Shown: positions 15,616 to 23,738 of the stretch, in pieces
Numbering within the stretch: position 1 is the stretch's first letter
How the letters are laid out: each line of letters opens with the position of its first letter
DNA from: JAVBKB01 sp031554275
GTDB taxonomy: Bacteria; Bacillota; Bacilli; JARBTR01
Assembly (NCBI GenBank): GCA_031554275.1
Contig: JAVBKB010000178.1
Location: 1-34,027 of the forward strand
Direction: 5' to 3'
Length of the DNA: 34,027 nt
Position numbers and translations under genes: made by a program
Notes under the pieces: model-generated
Seen by the model: the letters and a program-made list of their open reading frames with translations, nothing else
Told to the model about the DNA's origin: nothing
Databases searched by the model: none

Positions 15616-16284
15616 ATGGAAAACGAGAAACATGTATTAATTATCCTGCCTCATCCCGATGATGAGTCATTTGGCACTGGTGGTTCTATTACGGACTACG
15701 TTGGTCGTGGTGTGCCTGTTACTTATGCTTGCATGACACTTGGAGAAATGGGTAGAAACCTTGGCAATCCGCCATTCGCAAGCCGTGAGAGCTTGCATGA
15801 ATTTCGTAGCAAAGAATTAGATGATGCAGCAAACTTATTAGGCATTGATGTGATCAAGATGGGCTATCGTGACAAAACAGTTGAATTTTTGGACGAAGAC
15901 CTTGTCGCTAAGCATGTACTTCAGATCGTGAAAGAGGTGCAACCATCTTTGGTTATTTCGTTCTATCCGGATTATGCAGTCCACCCCGATCACGATGCTT
16001 GCGGTCGTATCGTAATTAAAGCATTGGAACAAATGCCTAAAGCAGAGCGACCTAAGCTACAAAAGATTGCCTTTGCAAAGGATACAGAAAAACACTTAGG
16101 TCCTGCTGATATTATTTTTGACATCAGACCTTTCGCACAAGACAAGTTAGCAGCCATCAGAGCACATCGATCGCAAACTGAGTCAATGACAATCAATTGG
16201 GATACTATGTTTGATCATCCTGATAACAAAGTAAATGTGCGATTCATGGCAGAAAGATTTTATATTCATCATTTCAAGGATTAA
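15616..16284 (+). CDS. bshB2: Bacillithiol biosynthesis deacetylase BshB2
   Basis: 222-aa zinc-dependent N-deacetylase of the LmbE/PIG-L family. It hydrolyses GlcNAc-malate to GlcN-malate in bacillithiol synthesis, and/or deacetylates bacillithiol S-conjugates. The zinc/catalytic motif PHPDDES is at residues 12-18 (His13, Asp15 or Asp16), and the third ligand is in the HPDHDA motif near residue 125. MTLGEMGRN and AHRSQTESM are further family signatures. The frame opens upstream within yojF, but TTAGGAG fixes the start at ATG 15616. It ends at a strong terminator. Confidence 0.93.
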   Translation: MENEKHVLIILPHPDDESFGTGGSITDYVGRGVPVTYACMTLGEMGRNLGNPPFASRESLHEFRSKELDDAANLLGIDVIKMGYRDKTVEFLDEDLVAKHVLQIVKEVQPSLVISFYPDYAVHPDHDACGRIVIKALEQMPKAERPKLQKIAFAKDTEKHLGPADIIFDIRPFAQDKLAAIRAHRSQTESMTINWDTMFDHPDNKVNVRFMAERFYIHHFKD

Positions 16285-16290
16285 CCACGG

Positions 16291-16334
16291 AAGCATTCCA
16301 TACGCGATATATAGCGTGTTGGAATGCTTTTTTC
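16291..16334 (+). terminator. Terminator of the pdxK-yojF-bshB2 operon
   Basis: Stem AAGCATTCCA and flanking TACGC pairing with GCGTG and TGGAATGCTT, about 15 bp, followed by TTTTTT. Confidence 0.9.
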
Positions 16335-16348
16335 GTAGAAAAAATTTG

Positions 16349-16377
16349 TTGTAGGTTCGGGGAAATCAGGATATACT
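16349..16377 (+). promoter_or_regulatory. Sigma-A promoter of the ABC exporter/TetR operon
   Basis: TTGTAG (-35), 17-bp spacer, TATACT (-10), immediately upstream of the palindromic operator candidate. Confidence 0.6.
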
Positions 16378-16382
16378 ATAAG

Positions 16383-16396
16383 TGAGTAATCACTCA
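16383..16396. promoter_or_regulatory. Candidate TetR-family operator
   Basis: Palindrome TGAGT-AATC-ACTCA beginning 6 bases after the -10 box, so covering the expected transcription start. Its TGANT...ANTCA form is typical of TetR-family sites, and a tetR-type gene is the third gene of the operon, so autorepression is the simplest reading. Confidence 0.6.
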
Positions 16397-16485
16397 TTAT
16401 GAAAAAATAGGGAATTACCACGGCAGAATGATGACTCTCCAATCCATGCCCTGGCAATCTTTTATAAAAATAAGGAGGTTTTGAT

Positions 16486-17211
16486 ATGCAACAATCCTAT
16501 GTCACCATCACAAATGTGACCAAATCGTTTGGGTCCCAGCTGGTTTTGGATGGGGTGAATATCGATATTCATCAAGGGGAAATCTTTGGTTTACTGGGAC
16601 CGTCTGGCTCAGGAAAAACGACACTCGTGAAAATGCTAACCAATTTGGAAAAGCAAAACGCCGGAGAAATTCGGTTCGATGGTGTAGCACTCCCCTCTTC
16701 TAAGGTCATTTCGAAAATCGGTTATATGTCACAAGCGGATGGTTTGTATCATGAATTGACCGCGGAGGAAAACTTGAATTTCTTTGCAGCATTATTTGGT
16801 TTGAAAGAACCTGCTCGAAGAAAACGTATTCTGGAGGCAGCGAAAGTTGTCGATCTAGAAAACGACTTAAAGAAATCTATTCAGAATTACTCTGGGGGTA
16901 TGAAACGACGACTTTCGCTCGCAGCTGCTTTACTGCATGAGCCAGATTTGCTGATTCTCGACGAGCCAACAGTTGGCATTGATCCTGTTCTACGTCAACA
17001 AATATGGGAACAGTTTCGAATTCTTAAACAGCAAGGAAAAACGATCATTGTGACAACACATGTGATGGATGAAGCTGAAAAATGTGACCGAGTTGGCTTG
17101 CTTCGTGATGGAAAGATCATTGCACAGGGTACTCCTGCTGAGATTATTGAACAAGCTGGAGTCCGGACTATTGAGGAAGCTTTTCTTGTATTAGGAGGTA
17201 AACAATCATGA
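16486..17211 (+). CDS. ABC transporter ATP-binding protein (ABC-2 exporter)
   Basis: 241-aa nucleotide-binding subunit of an ABC-2 type exporter. All motifs are intact: Walker A GPSGSGKT at 38-45, signature YSGGMKRRL near 135, Walker B LLILDEPT near 155, and the H-loop in VTTHVMDEAE. It resembles drug-, antibiotic- or peptide-resistance exporters of the DrrA/CcmA branch. The start ATG follows AAGGAGG. The stop overlaps the permease start by four bases (ATGA), so the two are translationally coupled. The substrate cannot be read from the sequence; a TetR regulator in the same operon suggests a drug- or stress-inducible efflux system. Confidence 0.93.
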   Translation: MQQSYVTITNVTKSFGSQLVLDGVNIDIHQGEIFGLLGPSGSGKTTLVKMLTNLEKQNAGEIRFDGVALPSSKVISKIGYMSQADGLYHELTAEENLNFFAALFGLKEPARRKRILEAAKVVDLENDLKKSIQNYSGGMKRRLSLAAALLHEPDLLILDEPTVGIDPVLRQQIWEQFRILKQQGKTIIVTTHVMDEAEKCDRVGLLRDGKIIAQGTPAEIIEQAGVRTIEEAFLVLGGKQS

Positions 17212-18242
17212 GAGTACGAGCGCTAGCTGTTAGAATCATTCAACAATTTGTTCATGATAAACGTTCTATGGCATTGATGTTTGTTGCTCCTATCATAATT
17301 TTATCGTTATTATCATTGATCTTTAATTCCGATCCTTTGAAACCGAAGATTGGTTTAGTCAATGTACCACAGGAAGCACAGACTTTGGTGACGGCAACAA
17401 GCGATTCTGCCACTGTTTCTGCATTTGCATCCGAGGATCTTGCGTTAGAGAAGTTAGAGACCCGTGACTTAGATGCCTATATTGTCTTTGATCAAGCGAA
17501 AATCATAATTCATGTAGAGGGCAGTGATCCTACTGTCACACAAGCGGTTATGCAGTGGTCACAGGAAACGATTAAATCTTTCATGAAACAAGCACCTCCC
17601 TTTCAAATGGAAACAGAGTTTCTGCATGGTTCTAAAGACATGAATTCTTTTGACTCCTTTGGACCTGTATTAGTTGGATTCTTCTCATTTTTCTTCGTCT
17701 TTCTACTAGCAGGCGTTTCATTCCTTCGTGAACGTACAGGAGGTACTCTGGAACGGCTCATTTGTAGCCCAATGAAGTTATGGGAAATCGTCGCTGGTTA
17801 TATACTTGGTTTTGGTTTATTCACGTTTGTGCAAGCGATCATTATTTCCACATTCAGCGTGTTTGTCCTTGGACTTATGATGGAAGGCTCCTTCCTGATT
17901 GTGTTTGTCATTACCTTATTGCTATCATTTACAGCACTCACACTAGGCGTGTTGCTTTCAGCCTTTGCCAACAATGAACTACAAATGATTCAGTTCATAC
18001 CACTCGTCATTGTTCCAAGTGTTTTCTTCTCCGGCATCTTCAATCTAGAAGCTATGTCACAGTGGGTGAGCTGGATCGGAAAGGTTACACCACTTTATTA
18101 TGCTGCAGATGCTATGAGGGATGTGATGATTCGGGGATATGGTTGGAGCGAAGTCCTGCTGCCAGCGGCAATCTTAGTCCTCTTCTCACTCGTATTCGTG
18201 ACACTGAATATACTTGCTCTTCGCAAATATCGAAAGGGATAA
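17208..18242 (+). CDS. ABC-2 type transporter permease
   Basis: 344-aa membrane subunit. A first membrane segment at about 22-40 (MALMFVAPIIILSLLSLIF) is followed by a large extracytoplasmic domain (to about 150) and five more segments, the usual ABC-2 layout (DrrB/YhgE-N like). The conserved LRERTGGTLERL-type loop is present as FLRERTGGTLERLICSPMKL. The start overlaps the ATPase stop. Followed after four bases by the TetR gene. Partner of the ATPase in export of an unknown hydrophobic substrate. Confidence 0.92.
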   Translation: MRVRALAVRIIQQFVHDKRSMALMFVAPIIILSLLSLIFNSDPLKPKIGLVNVPQEAQTLVTATSDSATVSAFASEDLALEKLETRDLDAYIVFDQAKIIIHVEGSDPTVTQAVMQWSQETIKSFMKQAPPFQMETEFLHGSKDMNSFDSFGPVLVGFFSFFFVFLLAGVSFLRERTGGTLERLICSPMKLWEIVAGYILGFGLFTFVQAIIISTFSVFVLGLMMEGSFLIVFVITLLLSFTALTLGVLLSAFANNELQMIQFIPLVIVPSVFFSGIFNLEAMSQWVSWIGKVTPLYYAADAMRDVMIRGYGWSEVLLPAAILVLFSLVFVTLNILALRKYRKG

Positions 18243-18246
18243 TGCT

Positions 18247-18867
18247 ATGAGCTACTTAGTTGAGAAAACAAATATGTCCTTAAAGCAGCGGCAAATAGTT
18301 GAAGCGGCGATTGAGATTATCTCAGAAAAAGGGTTTGCTGCAACCTCTACAAGTGAAATTGCCAAACGAGCTGGCGTTGCCGAAGGGACAATCTTTCGCC
18401 ACTACCAATCAAAAAAGGATTTACTGCTATCTATTGTTGGCCCAGTCATAGCAGAAGTCTTTGCACCAATGGCAATCCGAGACTTGGAAAATGTGCTAGC
18501 GGAAGAATTTACGTCGTTTGAATCTTTTATCCGAGCAGTTTACTCGAATAGAGTTGCCTTTGCAGAAAAACATTTACCCATAGTCAGGATTATTCTACAG
18601 GAAGCACCATACCATCCCGAAATCAGGGCACAAATACTGCAACAAGTGGCATCAAGCGTCATTAACAAAGTGACGAAAATCATTCAACACTTTCAACTTA
18701 CAGGAGAAGTGGCAACGCTTCCAACCAAGCTAGTGTTCCAACTGATCATTTCAAACCTAGTTGGATTCGTACTCTCTTCTTACATCGCCTTTCCAAAGCT
18801 AGCAAAGAACATGGAGGAAGACCTAGAGCAAACCATTCAATTTGTTGTAAAAGGATTGCGCCCATAG
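18247..18867 (+). CDS. TetR/AcrR family transcriptional regulator
   Basis: 206-aa repressor-type regulator. The N-terminal helix-turn-helix is clear: IVEAAIEIISEKGFAATSTS, EIAKRAGVAEGTIFRHYQSK, KKDLL. The C-terminal ligand-binding region (residues 70-200) is all-helical and not diagnostic. Start ATG 18247, preceded by AAGGGA; the longer frame from 18214 overlaps the permease and has no ribosome binding site. It is the last gene of the exporter operon; the palindrome at 16383-16396 is its likely operator. A hairpin terminator follows. Confidence 0.92.
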   Translation: MSYLVEKTNMSLKQRQIVEAAIEIISEKGFAATSTSEIAKRAGVAEGTIFRHYQSKKDLLLSIVGPVIAEVFAPMAIRDLENVLAEEFTSFESFIRAVYSNRVAFAEKHLPIVRIILQEAPYHPEIRAQILQQVASSVINKVTKIIQHFQLTGEVATLPTKLVFQLIISNLVGFVLSSYIAFPKLAKNMEEDLEQTIQFVVKGLRP

Positions 18868-18875
18868 CCTTTATA

Positions 18876-18923
18876 AAAGTTGAAAATATCCCAACACCAG
18901 TGAAGGGATATTTCAACTTTTTT
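18876..18923 (+). terminator. Terminator of the exporter/TetR operon
   Basis: About 17-bp stem (AAAGTTGAAAATATCCC pairing with GGGATATTTCAACTTT, one bulged A), 12-nt loop, followed by a T run. Confidence 0.85.
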
Positions 18924-19000
18924 AGTGCAACCAAAGAGAAATAGCCAATTGAAAGTGAATCAAGCAAGATAGACTAGTTCCTTTGTCTGAAATCAATTCC

Positions 19001-19078
19001 GAAAGGACCTCCCTTGTAATCCTACAGTCTGAAAGGACAAGCCTTGCAATCCTGTAGGACAAGCCTTGCAATCCCCAA
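19001..19078 (+). repeat. Degenerate tandem repeats (three units)
   Basis: Three head-to-tail units at 19001-19030, 19031-19056 and 19057-19078 sharing the core GGACAAGCCTTGCAATCC (the first unit is diverged: GGACCTCCCTTGTAATCC). Two units begin GAAAGGAC. No reading frame. Function unknown. Confidence 0.75.
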
Positions 19079-19093
19079 TTGTTTCACATCTAA

Positions 19094-19214
19094 GAAAGTG
19101 CTAGAATAGTAGTAATCCTGTTTTCTGATAAAAACATCAAATGGAGCGACGAATACTACTTTGACAAGCAGAATTCCGACCCATCGTGCTACAGCAAACG
19201 TATTAAGCACTTTC
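19094..19214 (+). other. Nested inverted repeats upstream of the CapA-like gene
   Basis: Three perfect, properly nested inverted-repeat pairs: GAAAGTGCT (19094) with AGCACTTTC (ends 19214), AGTAGTA (19108) with TACTACT (ends 19160), and TGTTTT (19119) with AAAACA (ends 19136). Together they could fold this gene-free stretch into a branched structure. Closer to the gene, ATGCAC/GTGCAT (19276-19295) and TCCTATAGGA (19298-19307) add two more palindromes. Could be a structured RNA, a degenerate mobile element or chance. Confidence 0.35.
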
Positions 19215-19320
19215 CTATCGCCCGGAAAACCCCTTCCACTTTATGTTTTGATCAGGGAACAGGATATATTTGAACATGCACTGTTACTGGTGCATCATCC
19301 TATAGGAATAGGTGACGAAA

Positions 19321-20490
19321 ATGAAAAGACTATCAATATACGTTCTCTCTCTCGTTTTACTATTTAATCTTTCAGCTTGTGCTGACAAGCCTACTGAAAC
19401 AAGTGTCGCACCGATAACAACTCCCGAAGAGGTGTTTGAACCTGCTCAAATAACGCAGCCGCAACCCCCTCCTCCGCCTCCACCTCCACCACAGCCCGAG
19501 GTCAGCTCGCTTACCATTGCTGCGATTGGAGACATTTTACTTCACGAACCAGTTTATCGAGCTGCAAAGACAGCGGCTGGGTATAATTTCGACCCAATGT
19601 TCCAGAATATTGCTCCAATTCTTAGTAAGCCAGATTTCCTCATTGCAAATCAAGAATCACTACCTGGTGGCACGCAATTAGGACTGTCCTCATACCCAAC
19701 TTTCAATAGCCCACAAGAAATTGTTGATGCTGAATTGAAAGCTGGCGTTGATTTCATTGCAGAAGCGAATAATCATGTTTTGGATAAGGGATCAGCTGGA
19801 GTTCTGAGTGCTATTCAATTCTATCGTTCTAAGAATATTCCTTACTCAGGGATGTATGACAGTCCCGAGGATCAAAACACATTGCGAATTCAAACAATTA
19901 ATGGTGTCAAGGTTGGCGTCATCACGTACACCTATGGCACTAATGGTATTCCTGTACCAAAAGGTAAAGAGTATCTGGTGAATCTGATTGACAAAGACAA
20001 AATGAAGATTGAAATTGATCGCTTGAAACCAGAAGCAGATGTAATCGTAGCAGTGATGCATTGGGGAAATGAATACCAAAGACAACCTGATCAAACCCAA
20101 CGTGATCTTGCACAATTTCTTGCAGACAATGGTGTTCAAATCATATTTGGATCGCATCCACATGTACTGCAACCAATTGAGTGGATAACCTCCAGCACAA
20201 CTGGAGAACAGACACTTTGTGTCTATTCACTTGGAAACTTTATCTCTAATCAACAGGCTAATTACAAGGATATTGGTGGCATGGCACAAGTTCAAGTCAC
20301 CCTTACAAAAACCGGTGATCAAAAGAAGGTTACCCTTGGACAAGTTGAGTTCTTCCCAACCTATGTGAGCAGAAAAGGCAGTTCGAAGTATCTTATTGTG
20401 CCTATGAATGCAGCTCCTGCAAATGGATTGAGCTCACCAACGGAGACAGACATCATGAACTTTATGATCGGAAATTTAGTTCAGCAATAA
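19321..20490 (+). CDS. CapA family lipoprotein (poly-gamma-glutamate synthesis CapA-like)
   Basis: 389-aa exported lipoprotein. Signal peptide residues 1-19 with lipobox LSAC (lipid-modified Cys20), then a low-complexity linker with nine consecutive prolines (49-57), then a CapA-type calcineurin-like metallophosphoesterase domain. Metal-site motifs: AAIGDILLHEPVY, LIANQESLPGG, FIAEANNHVLDKG, VAVMHWGNEYQ, GSHPHVLQPIEW and YSLGNFISNQ. The start is ATG 19321, after AGGTG, rather than GTG 19312. CapA proteins function with CapB/C/E in anchoring poly-gamma-glutamate, but no such genes are here, so this is a stand-alone CapA-like protein on the outer face of the membrane with an unknown substrate. 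Confidence 0.9.
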   Translation: MKRLSIYVLSLVLLFNLSACADKPTETSVAPITTPEEVFEPAQITQPQPPPPPPPPPQPEVSSLTIAAIGDILLHEPVYRAAKTAAGYNFDPMFQNIAPILSKPDFLIANQESLPGGTQLGLSSYPTFNSPQEIVDAELKAGVDFIAEANNHVLDKGSAGVLSAIQFYRSKNIPYSGMYDSPEDQNTLRIQTINGVKVGVITYTYGTNGIPVPKGKEYLVNLIDKDKMKIEIDRLKPEADVIVAVMHWGNEYQRQPDQTQRDLAQFLADNGVQIIFGSHPHVLQPIEWITSSTTGEQTLCVYSLGNFISNQQANYKDIGGMAQVQVTLTKTGDQKKVTLGQVEFFPTYVSRKGSSKYLIVPMNAAPANGLSSPTETDIMNFMIGNLVQQ

Positions 20491-20520
20491 TAGATTGGCA
20501 GTTTCCTTACTCAGCACTCG

Positions 20521-20579
20521 AAAAAGCATGGAAGCGGTTGTACCTCATTATGAGGGACTATCCGTTCCATGCTTTTTTT
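20521..20579. terminator. Bidirectional terminator between the CapA-like gene and thioesterase
   Basis: Long stem AAAAAGCATGGAA...CGG pairing with CCG.TTCCATGCTTTTT, with an inner CCTCA/TGAGG hairpin. T runs exist on both strands, fitting a shared terminator of converging genes. Confidence 0.88.
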
Positions 20580-20606
20580 GTATGATTATTTGAAATAATT
20601 CGACTG

Positions 20607-21038
20607 TTAGCTTAGCACTAATTGTTTTTTGTGTTGCTCATAAGCTTCGTGCCACTCTTGATCAATTTTCTTTAGTGCGATTGGTCGGAAATTTTCCTTA
20701 CTGACCACAACATGTGATGTTGTACCTGTGCAGGCTAACACACCATTCGGCTTGTACATCTCATATCCATAGGTAGTTCGAAGTGTTGAGTATTTTTCGA
20801 TCCACACTTTGATCGTTACCTCTTCACCATATACCACGGAGTTTTTATAGGAGGCCTGTACATCAATGACTGGTGCCACATAACCCGCTTCCTCCATCTG
20901 TTCATATGAGAAGCCCAAGTCCTTGATAAACTGGGCTCTTGCAATTTCCATCCAAATCAAATAATTCGCATGATAAACTACACCCATCATATCAGTTTCA
21001 GCATAACGCACTTGAATTTTCGCTTCACTCACAAACAT
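20607..21038 (-). CDS. YbgC/FadM-type acyl-CoA thioesterase
   Basis: 143-aa single hotdog-fold thioesterase that hydrolyses acyl-CoA to free acid and CoA. The 4-hydroxybenzoyl-CoA thioesterase signature is at the N-terminus: RYAETDMMGVVYHANYLIWM, with catalytic Asp16 and the VYHANYL helix start. A second characteristic piece is ARAQFIKDLGFSYEQ. Length is normal. The start ATG is preceded by TGGGGAA. It lies 44 bases downstream of the nitroreductase gene on the same strand, likely co-transcribed. The chain-length preference is unknown. Confidence 0.9.
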   Translation of the reverse strand: MFVSEAKIQVRYAETDMMGVVYHANYLIWMEIARAQFIKDLGFSYEQMEEAGYVAPVIDVQASYKNSVVYGEEVTIKVWIEKYSTLRTTYGYEMYKPNGVLACTGTTSHVVVSKENFRPIALKKIDQEWHEAYEQHKKQLVLS

Positions 21039-21082
21039 TTCAGTTCCCCATTTATTGTAAAAGTTTATACGTTTATCTCATT

Positions 21083-21721
21083 TTATTCGCTTATTTCATT
21101 CCAAAAGACGAAATCCTTCGGTTGAAGACGGGCAGTTTCAACAGGTGGCTGCTTTGCCTTCCCGATCGCTACTAGCATCACTGGTACGAGTTGACTCGGA
21201 ATATTGAATTCTTCTACTAGCTTCTGAGCATCATAACCACCCATTGGAAGCGTATCGTAGCCTTTTGCCTTTGCGATCAACATTAATTGCATCGCGAACA
21301 ATCCTCCATCGATTTTGGCAATTTCTCGACGCATTTGCTCTGGAAGGTTCGGGTATACACCCATCACCTTATCAATATGGATTTGCTTTTTCTCTGGTGT
21401 CGATAATCCATTCTCAATAGCTATATCTTGGATCTTCTCTACTTGTTTATAAGCTTCTACATCTCCTAGTAATACAAATGTTGCTGATGCATCAAGTACA
21501 GGCTGCTGGTTGAATGCGATGCTGTGTAGCTTCTTCCTTGCATCATCTGTTACAACAAGCACCCGCCACGGTTGTAGATTACTAGATGATGGTGCTTGTG
21601 ACGCCTCCTCAAGAAGGTTTTCGATTTCTTCACGGGAGATTTCGAAATCCGGATCGAAGAATCGGACTGAGTGTCTGTTTTTGATAATATTATGAATATT
21701 GGTATCAATGGTTGTTTGCAT
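21083..21721 (-). CDS. Nitroreductase family protein
   Basis: 212-aa FMN-dependent oxidoreductase. FMN-phosphate contacts are in RHSVRFF (16-22) and PSSSNLQPWR (44-53); LPMGGYDAQKLVEEFNIP and VPVMLVAIGKA form the C-terminal FMN site. Such enzymes form homodimers and reduce nitro compounds, quinones or flavins with NAD(P)H; the natural substrate is not evident. The start ATG follows AAGGAGC. A well-formed promoter lies at 21754-21782. First gene of a two-gene unit with the thioesterase. Confidence 0.92.
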   Translation of the reverse strand: MQTTIDTNIHNIIKNRHSVRFFDPDFEISREEIENLLEEASQAPSSSNLQPWRVLVVTDDARKKLHSIAFNQQPVLDASATFVLLGDVEAYKQVEKIQDIAIENGLSTPEKKQIHIDKVMGVYPNLPEQMRREIAKIDGGLFAMQLMLIAKAKGYDTLPMGGYDAQKLVEEFNIPSQLVPVMLVAIGKAKQPPVETARLQPKDFVFWNEISE

Positions 21722-21753
21722 ATTTCTGCTCCTTATTATTATTTTACATAGTC

Positions 21754-21782
21754 AGCATATCACTGAGCAAGGTTCCTATCAA
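21754..21782 (-). promoter_or_regulatory. Sigma-A promoter of the nitroreductase-thioesterase unit
   Basis: Minus strand TTGATA (-35), 17-bp spacer, TATGCT (-10) with TGA in front of the -10 (extended -10). Confidence 0.6.
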
Positions 21783-22034
21783 ATTTTTTTCCTTGTTGAT
21801 AACTATTTCATTCGATGTCACTAATCTTAAATTGACAGCTTGCGATTAATTGCTATGTCAATAATCGACACTCAAATTTGGTTCGCATTTCTCCATTCTT
21901 GGAGACGATAGACTAGAATTCAACTCCTACAACATCAGCCTACAGCGTGAATTCCTTCAATTCCTGTTCTGTAGTAATTCAAGAGATTTTGTGATAGAGT
22001 GAAAGGCACATTAAGGTCAAAGGACGGGTTTGGG
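21783..22034. other. Gene-free region before the alkyltransferase gene, with a 32-bp imperfect palindrome
   Basis: No reading frame of note. Within it, 21831-21862 is an imperfect palindrome with outer arms ATTGACA/TGTCAAT and an inner GATTAATT core. The left arm contains TTGACA, but no -10 box is found at a proper distance. It may be an operator for the divergent genes. Otherwise nothing is seen. Confidence 0.4.
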
Positions 22035-22520
22035 ATGCAAAAAAAAATTATTGAGACACCATTTGAAAGATTGATACTTATCTCAAATGGTACTCAATTA
22101 GTTAAAGTCCAGTTTCTTTTTGATACAGAAACGGAAGAACAGTTTTCAGAAATTCCTGAAAAGGATGATGATGTTCTTTTGGAAGCAACGCGACAATTTG
22201 TTGAGTATTTTGCTGGAGAACGTAAGCAATTTGAACTGCCACTAATGGTAGAAGGAACTGCTTTTCAAAAAGCAGTTTGGAATGTACTAGCAACCATTCC
22301 TTATGGAAAGTGTCTGACCTACAAAGAAATTTCCGAACAAACGGGGAGTCCGAAGGCATTTCGTGCTGCTGGTGGCGCATGCAAAGCGAATAGCCATGTG
22401 ATCATTATTCCCTGTCATCGTGTTCTTGGGGCAAATGGATCCTACACAGGTTTTGCTGGTGACAAAGTTTTCATGAAGGAGAACTTGCTGCAACACGAAG
22501 CAAGTGTGCTAAGCAAATGA
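22035..22520 (+). CDS. ogt: Methylated-DNA--protein-cysteine methyltransferase
   Basis: 161-aa suicide DNA-repair protein that transfers alkyl groups from O6-alkylguanine (and O4-alkylthymine) to its own cysteine. The active site PCHRV carries Cys127; AFQKAVWNVLATIPYGKCLT is the winged-helix start; AFRAAGGACKANSH includes the arginine finger (Arg in AFRAAG). It lacks an Ada regulatory domain, so it is the Ogt/MGMT type. The frame opens at GTG 21999, but ATG 22035 gives the family N-terminus; AAAGGA lies about 11 nt before it. The last four bases overlap the start of the next gene. Confidence 0.92.
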   Translation: MQKKIIETPFERLILISNGTQLVKVQFLFDTETEEQFSEIPEKDDDVLLEATRQFVEYFAGERKQFELPLMVEGTAFQKAVWNVLATIPYGKCLTYKEISEQTGSPKAFRAAGGACKANSHVIIIPCHRVLGANGSYTGFAGDKVFMKENLLQHEASVLSK

Positions 22521-23662
22521 CCAAGAAAATGATCCCCAGACTACTAATTGTGTTAGTCCTCTTTATGTTAATCATCGTTTATGTCGGCTGGCACGTCATG
22601 AAGTTTCTCTTCCAATGGCTCCCACCGGAGTTATTGCCTTTATATTGGGTTATTACGTTCCTGTCTGGACTGGGCTATCTACTCGGTTTTGCTTTGCGAG
22701 CAAAAGCGGTTGCACCTATCGGGCGGTTTCTCGAAATAGTTGGATCGTTCTTTTTCGCAATTCTACCATACCTTTTCATGCAACTAATTGTTGTTGACTT
22801 CATCTGGGTTTTACTGAAATTTTTAAAAATTCAAACAACACACTTTACCACAATTTGCGGAATCATCGTTTCCTTGATATCGCTTATTTCACTTGCCTTT
22901 GGAGTGCGAAATGCAGTGAGCGCTTATGTCAGAAATCATTCCATCCAAATCAACAAGTCAGCGAAGAATCTTTCCGCATTGAATATAGTTGCTATTTCCG
23001 ACATTCATCTTGGGCATATGATCGGCAATCGAAGACTACGCAAGATGGTCACGCAAATTAATGCGTTGAAGCCAGATGTGATTCTATTCGTTGGTGATGT
23101 GCTGGATCATAGTGTTGAACCATTTATTCGCAACAATATGAGTGCAAATTTTGCCAAGCTGCAGTCCCAGTTTGGTGCTTATGCAATCCTAGGGAATCAT
23201 GAATATTATAGTGGCGACATTGATACTTATGTGGCAAAGATGGCGGAAGTAGGTGTTCCAGTACTCCAGGATGAGATTGCCGAAATTGCTGATGCCATCT
23301 ACATTGTTGGTCGCAAAGACTTAGCCGCTCGTTCTCACACAAAGCAGCCACGCCAAGAGGTTGCCGAACTCACAAGCAAATTGGATCAAACAAGACCGAT
23401 TATTCTGCTGGACCATCAGCCGCTAGCCTTTGATAAAAGCGCGGCAGCTGGTGCAGACATACTGTTCTGCGGGCATACGCATCGTGGACAAATCTATCCC
23501 TTTCACTTAGTCACTCAGAAAGTTCATGAGCTAGATTGGGGTTATAAGTTAAAGGAGCAAATGCATATTATCGTTTCATCAGGCTATGGGACCTGGGGTC
23601 CACCAATGCGTATCGGTAGCCGCTCCGAGATTATTCACGTGAAAGTTGAGTTTATTGGATAG
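22517..23662 (+). CDS. Membrane-anchored calcineurin-like metallophosphoesterase
   Basis: 381-aa protein with four hydrophobic N-terminal segments (about residues 8-30, 40-62, 70-100, 112-135) and a C-terminal metallophosphoesterase domain of the YkuE/YaeI type. The five metal-site motifs are present: SDIHLGH near 160, GDVLDH near 192, GNHEYY near 225, LDHQP near 297 and CGHTHRGQ near 317. The domain is expected on one face of the membrane; orientation is not clear. YaeI-type relatives act on UDP-2,3-diacylglucosamine or other phosphodiesters; the Gram-positive substrate is unknown. The start overlaps the alkyltransferase stop (ATGA), implying translational coupling. No clear terminator follows. 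Confidence 0.88.
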   Translation: MTKKMIPRLLIVLVLFMLIIVYVGWHVMKFLFQWLPPELLPLYWVITFLSGLGYLLGFALRAKAVAPIGRFLEIVGSFFFAILPYLFMQLIVVDFIWVLLKFLKIQTTHFTTICGIIVSLISLISLAFGVRNAVSAYVRNHSIQINKSAKNLSALNIVAISDIHLGHMIGNRRLRKMVTQINALKPDVILFVGDVLDHSVEPFIRNNMSANFAKLQSQFGAYAILGNHEYYSGDIDTYVAKMAEVGVPVLQDEIAEIADAIYIVGRKDLAARSHTKQPRQEVAELTSKLDQTRPIILLDHQPLAFDKSAAAGADILFCGHTHRGQIYPFHLVTQKVHELDWGYKLKEQMHIIVSSGYGTWGPPMRIGSRSEIIHVKVEFIG

Positions 23663-23738
23663 AATTTTGATAGTGAATTGCATTTTGACCATAAAGAAGA
23701 CTCTGAATTGGTAGAAGAGTTGCGCCTGTATTCTGGTT

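Noticed and set aside
19022..19210. 62-codon minus-strand frame over the tandem repeats
   Set aside because: It reads through the tandem repeats and has no ribosome binding site or family resemblance.
19161..19367. 68-codon plus-strand frame running into the CapA-like gene
   Set aside because: Overlaps the CapA-like start in another frame, has no ribosome binding site, and crosses palindromes and the CapA-like ribosome binding site.
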